From Topomyia yanbarensis (Eukaryota > Arthropoda > Insecta > Diptera > Culicidae): DNA of 64,000 nt. How positions within the stretch are numbered: position 1 is the first letter of the stretch; each line of letters opens with the position of its first letter. The notes beneath the pieces are model-generated. The model worked only from the letters and a program-made list of their open reading frames with translations. It was not told the origin of the DNA and made no database searches. The translations under genes were made by a program, and so were the position numbers. Below are positions 12,513 to 22,745 of this stretch, piece by piece. The stretch spans positions 248,957,709 through 249,021,708 of the forward strand of contig NC_080672.1 in the NCBI RefSeq assembly GCF_030247195.1. Reading direction: 5' to 3'.

Positions 12513-14205
12513 ACTATGTTCCGGACCAACCTATCCCAAAAAAATCGATTTTCGAAAAGTAATGGCGCTCAACCCTGTAGTAGAAAATATGCATAATTGA
12601 AGTACTTTTGTAGAACAAATCAATTTTCTCGAAAATAATCTGGTTCTGCAAATGCGATTTATGAAAATTGCCATTTTGAACGCAAAATTTTCGTATAAAA
12701 CCAGTTTTCGCAACTTTTTCAAGTTTAAAAAAAGCGTTTATATCATTGATAGATAAACATAGCGAAAATACATCTTCTGAAGAAAATCTGTGCAAAACAA
12801 ATAGTATTTATTTTCTCTGAACTTGAGATATGTATAGAAACGTACTATTTTTTACAAATAATTTCGTGAAAAAATATTGTTAAAATTCGGATGGCGGGCT
12901 GAGATAAAGCATTTTGAGTAAATATCATGAAACCTTGAAATTATGTCTGCATTTTTATAATTAATCAATATCTTAACAGTTACTTCACCAGTGAGCAATT
13001 TAAAAGGATTTTTCTCTATTTTCTGTTTTTACATACTTAGAATTTACATCTTAGTCTGAGGTAATTATTGAGACATTTATAGAATTGTGCATGGACAACA
13101 TCTTTTTCGAATAAGAAGTGATAACACCAATACAGCCTGTATACCATTCACGATTGATTATATTTATTTATTAATGTTAATGTATGATATGACGTGTAAT
13201 AAAACAATCAAATCGCAATATTTTCAAATTTTCGAAGGAATATGACATGAATAAAGCTTTAGAAGAGTAATTTTGACTCGTCCCGTTTTCAGCTATATTT
13301 AGCAATAGTTCGTTTTTATTAGTTCCTACAACGTAACAATTACTGAAATATTTTCCGAGCATGCTTTAGCATACATGATCCATTCGTCGGTAGTCCACGG
13401 TGACAAATTCAGTTGTATCGAAATAGTGGAGTAAATTTTGGGAAACATAACCTGGTAGCTTTAGTTGGAATGGTTTTGCGCTAATCAGATCTCCATGATC
13501 AAATTAATTGTGTAATGATTATGAACTTGAAAAAGAACAATACTAGAAAATGTCTGATGAGAGTAAATGAGTTAGAATCTCTTTACGCTTCAAGATAAGG
13601 TTGCCCAAAATTTACTCCAACGTTTTGATATCTTGCTGATTAATAGTACAAACAATTACAGCAGGAGTTAAAAAGAGCCGTTCCAGGTATGCCAAAGTAT
13701 GTTCGGAAATCTAAGAGTAAAACTGAGAATGGTACAAAAAATTACTGCGAGATAAGCAGATTTCTCTACTGCGTGTGTTAAATCTTCATTAAAATCAATC
13801 AGTAGCGCTAGTACCTCATTAGCTGATTTTCTTGAATATTTAGCACATGGTGAAAAAATATACTGTGTTTTTCGTTTTCGATATTCGTATATTTCTCCGA
13901 TCGACCTTAAATGACAGCATGGATCGTTGTGAAAGAACAGTAGTTTCATGTGGAGACTTCAACGAAGATGGTCCTACAAAAGATACTGATAAAAACGAAT
14001 TAGTACCAACTATCGCCGAAAACACCAGGATTCAAAATAATTTTTCTAAAACTTCGTTCATGCGATATTTCAATATGATATGTCTAGATGAGTTTTAAAA
14101 AAAAGATTTGTTTTATAAAAATGCTCCAAATTTGCATATCCTTCGTTCTAGGGTTGAGCACCATGATTTTTCGAACATAGATTTTTTTGTAGGACAGCCT
14201 ATTCT
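12513..14205. mobile_element. Fold-back element with long imperfect inverted repeats
   Basis: The left arm (12513-12640) reads atcccaaaaaaatcgatttt then gcgctcaaccctg and gtagaacaaatcaattttct; the right arm, read backwards from 14205, reads tcctacaaaaaaatctatgt, gtgctcaaccctag and ataaaacaaatc. Further in, 13195-13350 pairs with 13965-14098 (for example agttcgtttttattag against its complement near 13990). About 560 bases at 12640-13190 have no partner, suggesting a later insertion in one arm. It lies in the first visible intron of the F-BAR-like gene. The short frames inside pair with each other and are not genes. Confidence 0.55.
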
Positions 14206-14717
14206 GGACTTAATTAATACGAACCAGTTGGGGAAATGCATTTTCAGCGACCGACTACAGAAATATACCATTATTTCTTAGCTGTTTAATACGATTAGAT
14301 TTGCTTTTTCTTACCCATATCCTAATGGTCGCCTTGCTAGTGCACGATTTTATATATAACGTCTACCGTCTGGTTAAAGAGCAATATTGAAACAAGATAT
14401 GGACTGATATATAGAAGAACTGTACCTAAGACGGACATCTCAAGGTTTAGAACCTCTTCCCAGGTGTTTTGACTATATTGGCCAATTTTTTAACATTCTT
14501 TATGCTAAAACTGTGTGGGTGTCCATCTTACTCGGGATGTCCGTTTTCGACGCACTTCCCCTAATTGAATATCTTTTATGTGTTTCTATCTAAGTTGCCA
14601 ATGTCCCAACATCAACCTTGGTCTGGTTCAATGAAACGAACTGTCTATATGAATACAAACATTCTTGTTCGTTTACTTATGACGCGTTTTTGCTCTATTT
14701 TCTTTTCCCATTACTAG
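14206..14717. other. Intron sequence, nothing assigned
   Basis: Intron of the F-BAR-like gene, ending at the exon B acceptor. A weak inverted pair (acggacatctcaag near 14433 and its partner near 14545) was seen but is too short to call. Confidence 0.4.
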
Positions 14718-14823
14718 ACCAGCTTGCCAGTCAAACCTATTCCATGCTTGGGAAACGTTTTTGCAGGAAATCGAAGCTGACTCCCAGGCAACCATCGATG
14801 TCGCCAGTTCCCTTTCCAGGCAG
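14718..14823 (+). CDS. Exon B, F-BAR-like protein
   Basis: The acceptor is ccattactag and the donor gtaagt; length 106 nt. The first base completes the Arg codon begun in exon A, and the exon ends in phase 0. It encodes RPACQSNLFHAWETFLQEIE and continues to LSRQ. The motif of an aromatic residue and Trp before a helix (HAWETFLQEIE) is what F-BAR proteins show at the start of the second helix. A MITE begins only 26 bases after the splice donor, at 14850. Confidence 0.85.
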
Positions 14824-14849
14824 GTAAGTTGCTCTACGATGACAAGTAT

Positions 14850-15151
14850 GCACACCAATAGAAAAAATATGAATTTTTTCGTTGACGTAATTGCAAACAT
14901 AACACAATACAACAAACCGTAATAAGTGTTCCATTTGATTTTACATGAAACATATACTTTACATGTGCAATGACATAAAATTACACTTATTACCATTCAG
15001 AACCAACGCTATATTTGAAGTAAAATTACGTGATTTACGAAATTCAACATAATGTAAAATAAAAATCAAACGAAAAACTACGTCATTTTGATGCTCGTAT
15101 ATGTCAGGGTTAGGAAATGTAAATTTACGCGATTTTTCTAGGTGTGTGTAT
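14850..15151. mobile_element. Short MITE, copy 1 (CACACC-ended)
   Basis: Ends gcacaccaatagaaaaaat and, reversed, acacacctagaaaaat, flanked by the same eight bases acaagtat at 14842-14849 and 15152-15159. An 8-bp duplication is typical of hAT-type insertion. The same element lies in opposite orientation at 44770-45087; shared blocks include aattgcaaacataacacaat and catgaaacatatactttaca. It begins 26 bases downstream of the exon B splice donor. Confidence 0.75.
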
Positions 15152-15159
15152 ACAAGTAT

Positions 15160-15923
15160 TTCATGAAGAATAACACGTTTTTCTCCATGCACTTCCACGA
15201 AACCGCCAGACATTGCAATGTGTCGAACATTCGATTGATTTCGTAATTCGATGATAGCTAAGTGTAGTTTGATCAATTTATTGGATTTTGTCAACAGCAA
15301 CATCAACAATATGTGTCAGGTTCAATCGGTGAAATATCACGTTCCATCAGGTGTAGCAATCTATAATGTGATTACTTGCCATTCTCTAAAAGGGTTACAT
15401 TGAATATGCGGGAAAATGCTTTTAACCTCCCACTGTTTGTGTTCATGTGCACTTATGTGCATTATACTGGAATATGCATTTAGATAAATTGCATCTGAAA
15501 GAACTTGCATCATTGCTGATTCAGTTTGTCTTTGCTTCCGTAGTTACAGCATCACCCGAACGGGTGCTTAAGTATTGTATTTTACACTACATCCTAAAAG
15601 TTTTTAAGTATAAACGACAGTATGTGGTTTGAAAACACTAATACAATAATCCAAACATTGCACTAGCTTTCGTTTGGAAACAAATTTTTAGGATACCCTG
15701 AAATTTGTGATATTTGCAGTTATATACCGAAATACATAGTAAAATTAATAGTGTCTAGCAGATTGAAAAAGAACTGTGTGAAGTGAATTAGAAAAAAAAC
15801 GATCATCAATCTAAGGCAGAAGCACGAAAAGAAGTAAAAAATCTTCGAATATCACAGGGATCGTGCCAATCGAGCCAATATATTCTGAAATTAGCTGTAC
15901 AACACGTGCCTTCGGGAAAATGC
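15160..15923. other. Intron sequence, nothing assigned
   Basis: AT-rich intron of the F-BAR-like gene. The ORFs are short and show no family features. Confidence 0.4.
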
Positions 15924-16245
15924 TTTTTTTTACTAAATTCGCTCATTTGATAGGGCACGTTAGCTTAAAGTTGCCATTTTTTTTTGCTTTGCATTTTAAA
16001 TTTCTTAAAACTAGGGGATTACATATTGATACTTGTTTGGAATGAAGAGATTTTATAGCAATCTTATACATAAACACGAGGGGTATTATAATTTTCGTAT
16101 CGTTAGGGCTGTCATTTAGTTTTTATGGTAATTCGGTTTGACATTTTTAGCAGGGAGATTATTGTAGCAAATAATTATTAGCTGGGGGGGATAATGCTAC
16201 AACCATTGTAAAACTAGGAATAACTATAGGTCGTGATGGAATTTT

Positions 16246-16402
16246 TTTCAATTATAGAGGTTTTAACCTTAAGGTCATTCGCCTTTTCGGGTTAGAAAAA
16301 TCTTTTATGAAAAATTTCTAACCCTATGTGCGGGATCGAGACGCGAACCCAGGTGCGCTGCGTACAAGGCAATCGCTTACCAATACGCTACGCCCACCCC
16401 GT
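16246..16402 (-). mobile_element. tRNA-derived SINE (Feilai-like)
   Basis: On the minus strand it begins gggtgggcgtagcgtattgg, a tRNA-like box A, followed by a box B region gggttcgcgtctcgatcc, then a tRNA-unrelated body (gacccgaaaaggcgaatg-like) and an A-rich tail. Direct repeats tgatggaatttt at 16234-16245 and 16403-16414 are the target-site duplication. It sits in the 3-prime UTR of the minus-strand family-1 copy. The name Feilai-like is by recall of the mosquito SINE. It is not a functional tRNA gene because the stem pairing is degraded. Confidence 0.85.
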
Positions 16403-17150
16403 TGATGGAATTTTGTAATGATTTAGAGATTATGTAATATGACAGTTAAAACTAGGAGAGACGGGAAGAGCAAAATGCTTCGGCATGATATTGGGGGAGG
16501 GGGAGGAGTATGAGGTGATAAATCTGGTTATTAGAGTCAGGGGAGGGAGATGTCAGACTGAAGAAAATTATTAACTTTCAGTTTCAGGCATCGGGAGATC
16601 AAAGCAATGGTATCAGACTCGGACGGCCTTCGTCAAGAAGAATCGTGTAGTGGGATACCAGGTAATCTTCCTCGATCCGGCAGGGGTTCCTCCAAACGAT
16701 TCCGTAGCACGACTCAGATGCGGATCGACAACACTTTGCGTTGCGCGTGTGATGTTTGCGCTGTAGGTCTCGTGTTTGTTAACTCATTCAGCAAAGACAT
16801 TTTGTGTTGCCTTGGAAGCGCATCAAACCATTGTGGGTGTACGGTACAGACGGAAGAGGGTACTGAGAATGATAAGAAAAATAAAAAGGACAATTAAATC
16901 TGTATATTGATGGTTTCTAGGAAGGTGTACACGAGGGACATATAGAGGAGATCACAGCTTGCCAGCACATCTCGAACCGAGGCATTGGGTAATCTTCCTC
17001 GGGGATGTAGGAAGTTCAGTAGTTGAGCTCTGGCAGAGTAGTAAACGGTGCATGTCCCGACAATATGTTCAATATTTATATTTATTTATATTTAACAATT
17101 TACGTCCATCTGACAATGAGTCTTAATGAACTAAATTACAGAAAATTAAC

Positions 17151-17820
17151 CTAAAGTGATAACAAACGATTTCTAAACTGTGCAGAACTAATGACGAAGT
17201 CGAAGTTGTCGGTAAAATCGTTGAAGCGACGGACCATTGCTAGTATCGGGCTGTTGGCAGCGTAGTTAGTGTTACGCATTTCAGTCTGCAGCAGTGTTCG
17301 AGGACGAAGGACACGAGTTGGTGCGTAGAGGTTAATTTGTGATAGGAGATCGGGAACATCATATTCGGCGAGAAGAAGCTTGGATACGAAGGTAGCTTGC
17401 GACGCGTATCTACGATTTTCTAAAGTGTGCAGTCCTAGTACTCGACAACGGTCTTCGTATGGCGGCAAGTTCAGCGGATCATTCCAATGCAATTGACGTA
17501 ACGCATATCTTATGAATCTGCGCTGGACGGCTTCAATTCTTTGGCTCCAAATTGCATGGTAGGGGCACCAGACGACGTTTGCGAATTCCAACTGTGAGCG
17601 CACCAGCGAACAATACAACGCACAAAGGGTCCCGGAATTCGTTGGATATTTTGAACATAAAACCTAGTAGACGATTAGCTTTGTCAATGATCGCTGAGAA
17701 GTGATGGGTGTACGTTAGCCTTTCATCAAGGATGACGCCCAAATCTTTAACATGATCAACGCGTTGCAGCTGAGTTCCAGCGATGTTATAGTTGAAATTA
17801 AACATGTTCCTCGTTCTGAT
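17151..17820 (-). pseudogene. C-terminal part of the CR1/jockey-type ORF2
   Basis: The frame from 17805 encodes VDHVKDLGVILDERLTYTHH, the usual RT thumb motif (hKDLGVxLD); after a frameshift near 17600 a second frame encodes LVRSQLEFANVVWCPY and RIEAVQRRFIRYALRQL, the C-terminal signature of CR1/jockey-type RTs, ending RNRLLSL and a stop. It joins 22201-22745 across the nested insertion. Confidence 0.8.
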
Positions 17821-17843
17821 GCTGATTTTTTTTTTTTTTTTTT

Positions 17844-17991
17844 GTAAAATTAGTGTTTTAGTTTATTTATAAAATATTTACAGTTCATTTTCTAAGTAAA
17901 ATTGTAGTGCCTGTAAGTTAACTACATTTTCACTTTCGGTAATGTATTTTAGATAAACTGCGAAAAGTCTAAGAATTGACGCTTTTGTGTT
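17844..17991 (-). other. 3-prime untranslated region of the L1/Tx1-like element
   Basis: A short AT-rich segment between the ORF2 stop and the 18-base poly-A tail. No stem or second frame seen. Confidence 0.6.
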
Positions 17992-20900
17992 TCAGTGTAT
18001 TCCATTCAACATTGGTTGTGCTAGGTCCGTGAAGCACACTCTTCGCCATCCGTGTAGTATTGTCGCTATCCTTCGTTGTAGTAGTGTCCATGCCTCTCCT
18101 ACTCGTGGACACTCACAGAATTTGTGCTCCACCGTTTCGATTGCTGTGTTGCAGTGAAGGCAGTTTTCTCCATCCGCTCGTCGCATCACATACATGAGGC
18201 GTCTATGTATCGTTTTTCTGTTTACTAGTAGAAACAATTCGGTTCGTTGTTGAGATGAGAGACCTTTCGTTCTATGGATGTTTCTCCATATTCGAGGCCA
18301 ATCCGCGTGACGGTTATCTCGCTCAACTTTGGGCTCGTCTGTGTTTTTTACATAGAATTGATTGATGGTGTTAGCTGAGACGTTTTGCTGAATTTGTGGA
18401 GGAAGATGCGGGACGTTCTGCACAATTACTTTCAGGCAGGGACAATCTGCAGGAGGGTTTACTGGGTTTGGGAACATGAATGATTTGTAAAAGGGAATGG
18501 AATCAATTTCCTTCAAATGCCTGTTGATTAGCAGGGATTTGCATTTGAATGCTGGTAGTTGCAGTTTTAATCCTCCTTCTTCATAATTTCGTGCTAGTTG
18601 CTGGATAGGTAAGCGACCCGGGATTCCTCGCCATAGGAAAGTACCCATTGTTGCTGTCAGCTTTGCTGTATGGGCGTTGGACGGGGGTAGGATAGAGGCG
18701 AGGTACCATATCCTTGCTGTTACGAATGTGTTCAGCAGCGTAACTTTTTGCAGAAGTGTTAATGATCGCATCCCGTGTAGCCATATCAAACGACTAAATT
18801 TTCCCACCAGCTCATCCCAATTCTGCTTAATCATCAAGCGAATTGAATTGGTGTAGATTACACCCAGAATTTTAATACTGTTTTCTGTTCGTAGCCATGA
18901 CACGTTGAGAGCGTTTCCATTCATAAAACCAACGTCTATCGCCGTTGTTTTGTTGAGGTTTAGTTTCGCACCAGAAACACGAGAGAAACGGGTAAACAAA
19001 TCGTGTATGGCCTCAATTTTTTGTACGGTTGTAGCTATAACACTTATATCGTCAGCGTAAGCTACAACAAGATCATTGCCACATTCTCGCTCAATCTTTG
19101 TGAGAAGCGGTTGTAGGTATATGCTAAATAAACAGTTTGAAATAGGGCTTCCTTGCGGTACCGATCGTTGTATAGGAAAGGCGGCGGAAAGACGTCCGTT
19201 TACGAGTAAGCGAGACGACGACATCTCGGAAAACCGGGAGAGTAGATCAACTAACCTCCGATTGAATCCGAGCGCGCACATGTTGCCGAACAGGAACCTT
19301 CGATCGACCCGATCGAACGCGTGATCTAGATCGAATGATATTAGCTTGGCTCTCTGTTTATTGTGGATCAGCTGAGCGATTCTATCCTTTAACGAAAGAG
19401 TGGCTTGGAAGATATTGCGATCGTCGTTGGAGCATTTTTGCACACCGCTTAGAACTCGATGGTTTCGCATTACAGTTTCAATTCTCGCTTTGATAATGCG
19501 CGAGAGGAGTTTGAAATCGTAGTTAAGCAGCGATATGGGCCTGTATGAGCGAATAGTGTCATCTGTCCCCTTCTTTTTCACGAGAACGATCACACTTTCC
19601 ACGAACTCAGCTGGTGCAGTCGACATCAGGGCCTCGTTCATAACGAGGTTGATTTCTCGGTGGATAACATCGAATGTGCGGAGATAGAATTCTTTTGGGA
19701 TGCCGTCGGGTCCTGGAGATTTTCTCGATGCGCTGGTTTTGATTGCCGCATATATTTCGGTCGTTGTAATTTCGCTCATACAGGCTTCGTTCAACTCATC
19801 GTTTTCAGGAATAACTCTCTCACAGCTAAAGTCGTCGTTCCTGTCTTCAAGCGTCTCTTCCCGCGCATACAGAGTCTGGAAATACTGCAAGAGGTGTTGC
19901 TCGATGTCTTCGGAGCGATCGATATTTTCATTCCGTTCGTTGCGTAGCTGTGTGATCGTTGTTCTTTTTCTCCTTCTCTCCCCAAGCTGGAACGTCGATA
20001 GAGGTTCGCCAGCGATGTGTGTTTCGTTGATGCGCACGAACATATACGTGAATTCTCGTTGTTGCATCAACATCTCTGCTTTTAAACGGTTGATGGTTGT
20101 CAGCATGTTCGGGTCTCGAAAGTAGTTGTCGTAGGCTTGTAAAAGTTGTGTATACAGTCGTTGATACTTGCGGTTAAATTCGTTGTAGGCTAAACTCGAT
20201 TTCCACCTGAAGAAAGATTTTATTTTGGGTTTTGCACACGCTAACCACCAGCTTATCCATGACGGGAAATTTCGACGTTGGCGAGTCCAATACTGCCAGT
20301 TGGTGCGTAGTTCATCAACATTCTCAGCTGTAAGAAGGTGGGGACGGAGGGACCAAAATCCCCTGCCGGGTTCTCTGCCGAGGTGAGGAAGGCACATACG
20401 AACGGTGACGGCTTTGTGGTTTGTGAAGGAGCACACGTGAGTATTCGTATTTCGTAGCTGATCGCATAGACTATTGCTCACGTAAACCCGGTCGAGCCTG
20501 GACATCGAGTTGTGTGTAATGTATGTGTGGCCCGGTGTTTGACGATTTAGCTTAACCCACACGTCACGAAGCTGCATTTGTTGGGTGATCGCTTGAAGAG
20601 ATGGGCTCGAATTGTACCCTGTCGCATCGCACTGTCGTATTACACAATTAAAATCGCCTGCCAAAATAACATTTTCGGTCTGGTGGCGGAGGTAATAAAC
20701 AAGTGTGCTGTTGTAAAATCTCTCTCTTTCAGCTCTCGCGACGGTGCCGGACGGGGCATATACATTGCACAGAGTCGTGTTGGAAATTCGCAGGGCGATG
20801 AGTCGGCCGTCTAGACTTTTTTCCACATGAGAGAACCGTATGTACTCTTTTAGTGCAATCGCCGTTCCCCTTCTCGTGTGGTCTACGTTGCAGATTACAT

Positions 20901-21057
20901 TATAACCGGGCAGGGAAAGTTGTTCGTTTTCGACTTCTTGCATAAAAACGATGTCGAGTTCCATCGTACGGACGAAGGTTCGAAGAGCGTTGAGTTTGGT
21001 TGTGTTCGTGATGTTGTTTATGTTAATGGTTGCAAAATTGTAACTGGTGTGCTCCAT
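17992..21057 (-). CDS. ORF2 of the L1/Tx1-like element: endonuclease and reverse transcriptase
   Basis: 1021 residues without interruption. Residues 1-225 are an APE-type endonuclease: NINNI near the start, MQEVEN with the metal-binding Glu, YAPSG, LAGDFNCV and RLDRVYVS. The final motif reads FTNHKAV where most APE endonucleases have SDH, a GAC to AAC change at the catalytic Asp. The RT spans about residues 430-720: SPGPDGIPKEFY, SFDLDHAFDRV (motif A), VPQGSPIS (motif B), VAYADDISV (motif C, catalytic Asp pair) and ILGVIY. The thumb block LLQKVTLLNTFVTARIWYLA followed by FLWRG and EEGGLKL is typical of L1/Tx1 RTs. A C-terminal zinc motif CLHCNTAIETVEHKFC lies near residue 975. There is no RNase H. 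Confidence 0.9.
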   Translation of the reverse strand: MEHTSYNFATININNITNTTKLNALRTFVRTMELDIVFMQEVENEQLSLPGYNVICNVDHTRRGTAIALKEYIRFSHVEKSLDGRLIALRISNTTLCNVYAPSGTVARAERERFYNSTLVYYLRHQTENVILAGDFNCVIRQCDATGYNSSPSLQAITQQMQLRDVWVKLNRQTPGHTYITHNSMSRLDRVYVSNSLCDQLRNTNTHVCSFTNHKAVTVRMCLPHLGREPGRGFWSLRPHLLTAENVDELRTNWQYWTRQRRNFPSWISWWLACAKPKIKSFFRWKSSLAYNEFNRKYQRLYTQLLQAYDNYFRDPNMLTTINRLKAEMLMQQREFTYMFVRINETHIAGEPLSTFQLGERRRKRTTITQLRNERNENIDRSEDIEQHLLQYFQTLYAREETLEDRNDDFSCERVIPENDELNEACMSEITTTEIYAAIKTSASRKSPGPDGIPKEFYLRTFDVIHREINLVMNEALMSTAPAEFVESVIVLVKKKGTDDTIRSYRPISLLNYDFKLLSRIIKARIETVMRNHRVLSGVQKCSNDDRNIFQATLSLKDRIAQLIHNKQRAKLISFDLDHAFDRVDRRFLFGNMCALGFNRRLVDLLSRFSEMSSSRLLVNGRLSAAFPIQRSVPQGSPISNCLFSIYLQPLLTKIERECGNDLVVAYADDISVIATTVQKIEAIHDLFTRFSRVSGAKLNLNKTTAIDVGFMNGNALNVSWLRTENSIKILGVIYTNSIRLMIKQNWDELVGKFSRLIWLHGMRSLTLLQKVTLLNTFVTARIWYLASILPPSNAHTAKLTATMGTFLWRGIPGRLPIQQLARNYEEGGLKLQLPAFKCKSLLINRHLKEIDSIPFYKSFMFPNPVNPPADCPCLKVIVQNVPHLPPQIQQNVSANTINQFYVKNTDEPKVERDNRHADWPRIWRNIHRTKGLSSQQRTELFLLVNRKTIHRRLMYVMRRADGENCLHCNTAIETVEHKFCECPRVGEAWTLLQRRIATILHGWRRVCFTDLAQPMLNGIH

Positions 21058-21122
21058 TATAGACCGTAATCTTCCTCCTGCGAAACGTTTCCCCCGTCTT
21101 GTCGTTGTTTCTTACCCGGCGG

Positions 21123-22040
21123 TCAGCGTTGCGATCGTCGGCTGTTCGTGGAAGTTGATGATCGGTCGGTGTCGTCACCGTCGTTTTTCCTATCGTTCCT
21201 CGGTTGCTTTGTGGGTAATTTGAAAACGTCGTCGGTCGGCTGCCGAACTGTAAGAAGTTCGGGATCCGAGTTTTGTTGTGTTGGAACATCTGTTTTTGGT
21301 GGTGATGGAGAGAGCGTCGTTGACGAGGAAGGCTTCGAGCCAGACGGTTTGGTGTTCGGTTGTTTTGGTTGTGTTGGTTTTTGGTAGGTCGGTATCGGTC
21401 GAGCCGATTGCTTCACGACCTTTGCATACGACGTGTTGGTCTGATCGGCGGCCAGCTTCTGAACCAGAAGCTTTTTGTTTTGGATGCATGAGATCCCGCT
21501 GTGGACAAATTCGTTGCAGTGTCGGCACGTTTGGTGTTGTCCGTAGTAGGATAGGGCTGTAATCTCTCCATCGATTGTGACAAACGACGGAATGTTCGTT
21601 TTTACCATCATTTTTACGACTCGAACACCAGTTGGGATGCCACCGAATGCGTACTTCTCGTCCCACATCATCTCATGGATTGAGAGTACGTCCCCGTATG
21701 CTTGAAGAAACCCGATGATATCTTCGTTTGTTACGTCTTCGGAGAGATCGAAGAGTTTTACTTCCGCAGCCCCGTCCTCCAACGTTATCCGAAGCTTGTA
21801 AATCTTTCCGTCGATCTCTGTCTCGTGTACATTGTCGTGTTTTTCGACAGTTGCCTGTGCCACGGCGAGTTCGTTGACCTTAACAAACGCACAACCGAGG
21901 CTTCGGCTTGGTTGAATTCTCACAACTTGATTCTTTTGCAACTCCAAAATGGTACTGACGAAGTGATGAAGCTCTTCATAAGATGGCTTCCGTGGTAGAT
22001 GGGCGTAATCGATACGGAACGTGTTCTCGCGACGTCTCAT
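21123..22040 (-). CDS. ORF1 protein of the L1/Tx1-like element (nucleic-acid binding)
   Basis: About 305 residues. I choose the ATG at 22040 (MRRRENTFRIDYAHLPRKPS) because the open frame upstream runs through 22200 into the neighbouring CR1/jockey sequence and cannot belong to this element. The amino half holds an RRM-like fold candidate (VKLFDLSEDVTNEDIIGFLQ, residues about 95-115). A single zinc knuckle CRHCNEFVHSGISC follows near residue 175. The C-terminal third is rich in Pro, Ser, Thr and Lys and probably disordered. ORF1 proteins coat the element RNA and act as chaperones in the ribonucleoprotein particle. The frame is fully open and precedes ORF2 by 65 bases. Confidence 0.82.
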   Translation of the reverse strand: MRRRENTFRIDYAHLPRKPSYEELHHFVSTILELQKNQVVRIQPSRSLGCAFVKVNELAVAQATVEKHDNVHETEIDGKIYKLRITLEDGAAEVKLFDLSEDVTNEDIIGFLQAYGDVLSIHEMMWDEKYAFGGIPTGVRVVKMMVKTNIPSFVTIDGEITALSYYGQHQTCRHCNEFVHSGISCIQNKKLLVQKLAADQTNTSYAKVVKQSARPIPTYQKPTQPKQPNTKPSGSKPSSSTTLSPSPPKTDVPTQQNSDPELLTVRQPTDDVFKLPTKQPRNDRKNDGDDTDRSSTSTNSRRSQR

Positions 22041-22200
22041 GTTGACACTGCTCGCGATAAATTCACTCGAAAAACGGGCCGGCGATGCCCCAAAGCCTCG
22101 TAACTGAGTGACAAGCTCAAAAGTAATAGCTCGTGCACGACTTCCGATGACCAGCGATTCTAAACGCGTCTGCTTGACTCGGAGGTTGAGCGCTAACTGA

Positions 22201-22745
22201 GCTGATAACAAAGCGTTTAGCAACACTAAGAACCATCATGTTTCTTTTACACCAACTATAAAAGGTATCAACGAGATACTGTAGCTCACGGCAATCGGCT
22301 TCTTTCCTTATAATTAGAAATATTTTCAAGTCATCGGCGAAGAACAGTTTCTATCCACGCACTAAGACGAAAGCCACATCATTCACGAACAGTGAAAACA
22401 GTAGCGGACCAAGTGTGCTACCTTGAGGAACTCCAGAATGGTTGGAAAAGGACTCAGATTCATTGTCACCAATTTGAACAACGGCTTTACGGTGAACAAG
22501 GTATGATCGAAGCCAACGGCAGAATCGGGCAGTGCATCCAAGTTTATCAAGCTTCGTTAGCAGTATCTCATGGTTAACAGTGTCGAAAGCAGCCTTAAGA
22601 TCTGTGTAGATCGTGTCCACCTGCAGTTGTTTGGACATTTGTTCCGTACAAAAGGATGTGAAGGAGACCAGGTTCGTCTCCACCGATCGACCGGAAAAGA
22701 ATCCGTGCTGACAAGTGCTTATCGTTGTAACCAGCGCCATAAGAT
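22201..22745 (-). pseudogene. RT palm of the CR1/jockey-type ORF2
   Basis: The minus-strand frame from 22740 begins with QHGFFSGRSVETNLVSF, then YTDLKAAFDTVNHEIL (RT motif A) and GVPQGSTLGPLLFSLFVND (motif B). After a frameshift near 22350, DDLKIFLIIRKEADC (part of motif C) and WCKRNMMVLSVAK follow. It breaks at the L1/Tx1-like insertion at 22201. No endonuclease is present. Confidence 0.8.

Larger units (their letters stand above)
17826..22200 (-). mobile_element. L1/Tx1-like non-LTR retrotransposon with two open ORFs
   Basis: A complete-looking element of about 4.4 kb on the minus strand: a 5-prime region of 160 bases (22200-22041), ORF1, a 65-base gap, ORF2, a 3-prime UTR of about 150 bases, and an 18-base poly-A at 17843-17826. 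The bases gctgat at 17821-17826 and 22201-22206 form a short target-site duplication. It lies within the RT frame of a CR1/jockey-type element. Neither ORF has a stop or frameshift, so it is the youngest part of the stack. L1/Tx1 assignment rests on the RT and thumb motifs. Confidence 0.85.
17064..22745 (-). mobile_element. CR1/jockey-type element, 5-prime truncated, split by an L1/Tx1-like element
   Basis: Minus-strand RT sequence at 22745-22201 continues in the same element at 17820-17064 once the L1/Tx1-like insertion is set aside. The family-1 copy breaks off at 17063 and resumes at 22746. The tail is an A/T repeat (aaatataaataaatataaat). Only the RT palm, thumb and C-terminal part are present, so it was truncated on insertion. 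Confidence 0.8.

Noticed and set aside
13668..14098. Paired ORFs on opposite strands as genes
   Set aside because: They lie in the inverted arms of a fold-back element.
14426..14562. Small MITE with acggacatc ends
   Set aside because: The matching ends are only about 14 bases with mismatches and there is no clear target duplication.
16331..16402. tRNA gene on the minus strand
   Set aside because: Boxes A and B are recognisable, but the stems are degraded and a SINE body, A-rich tail and target duplication follow, so it is a SINE head.
22041..22226. Extra 62 codons at the start of the L1/Tx1-like ORF1
   Set aside because: The stretch crosses the element boundary at 22200 into CR1/jockey sequence.
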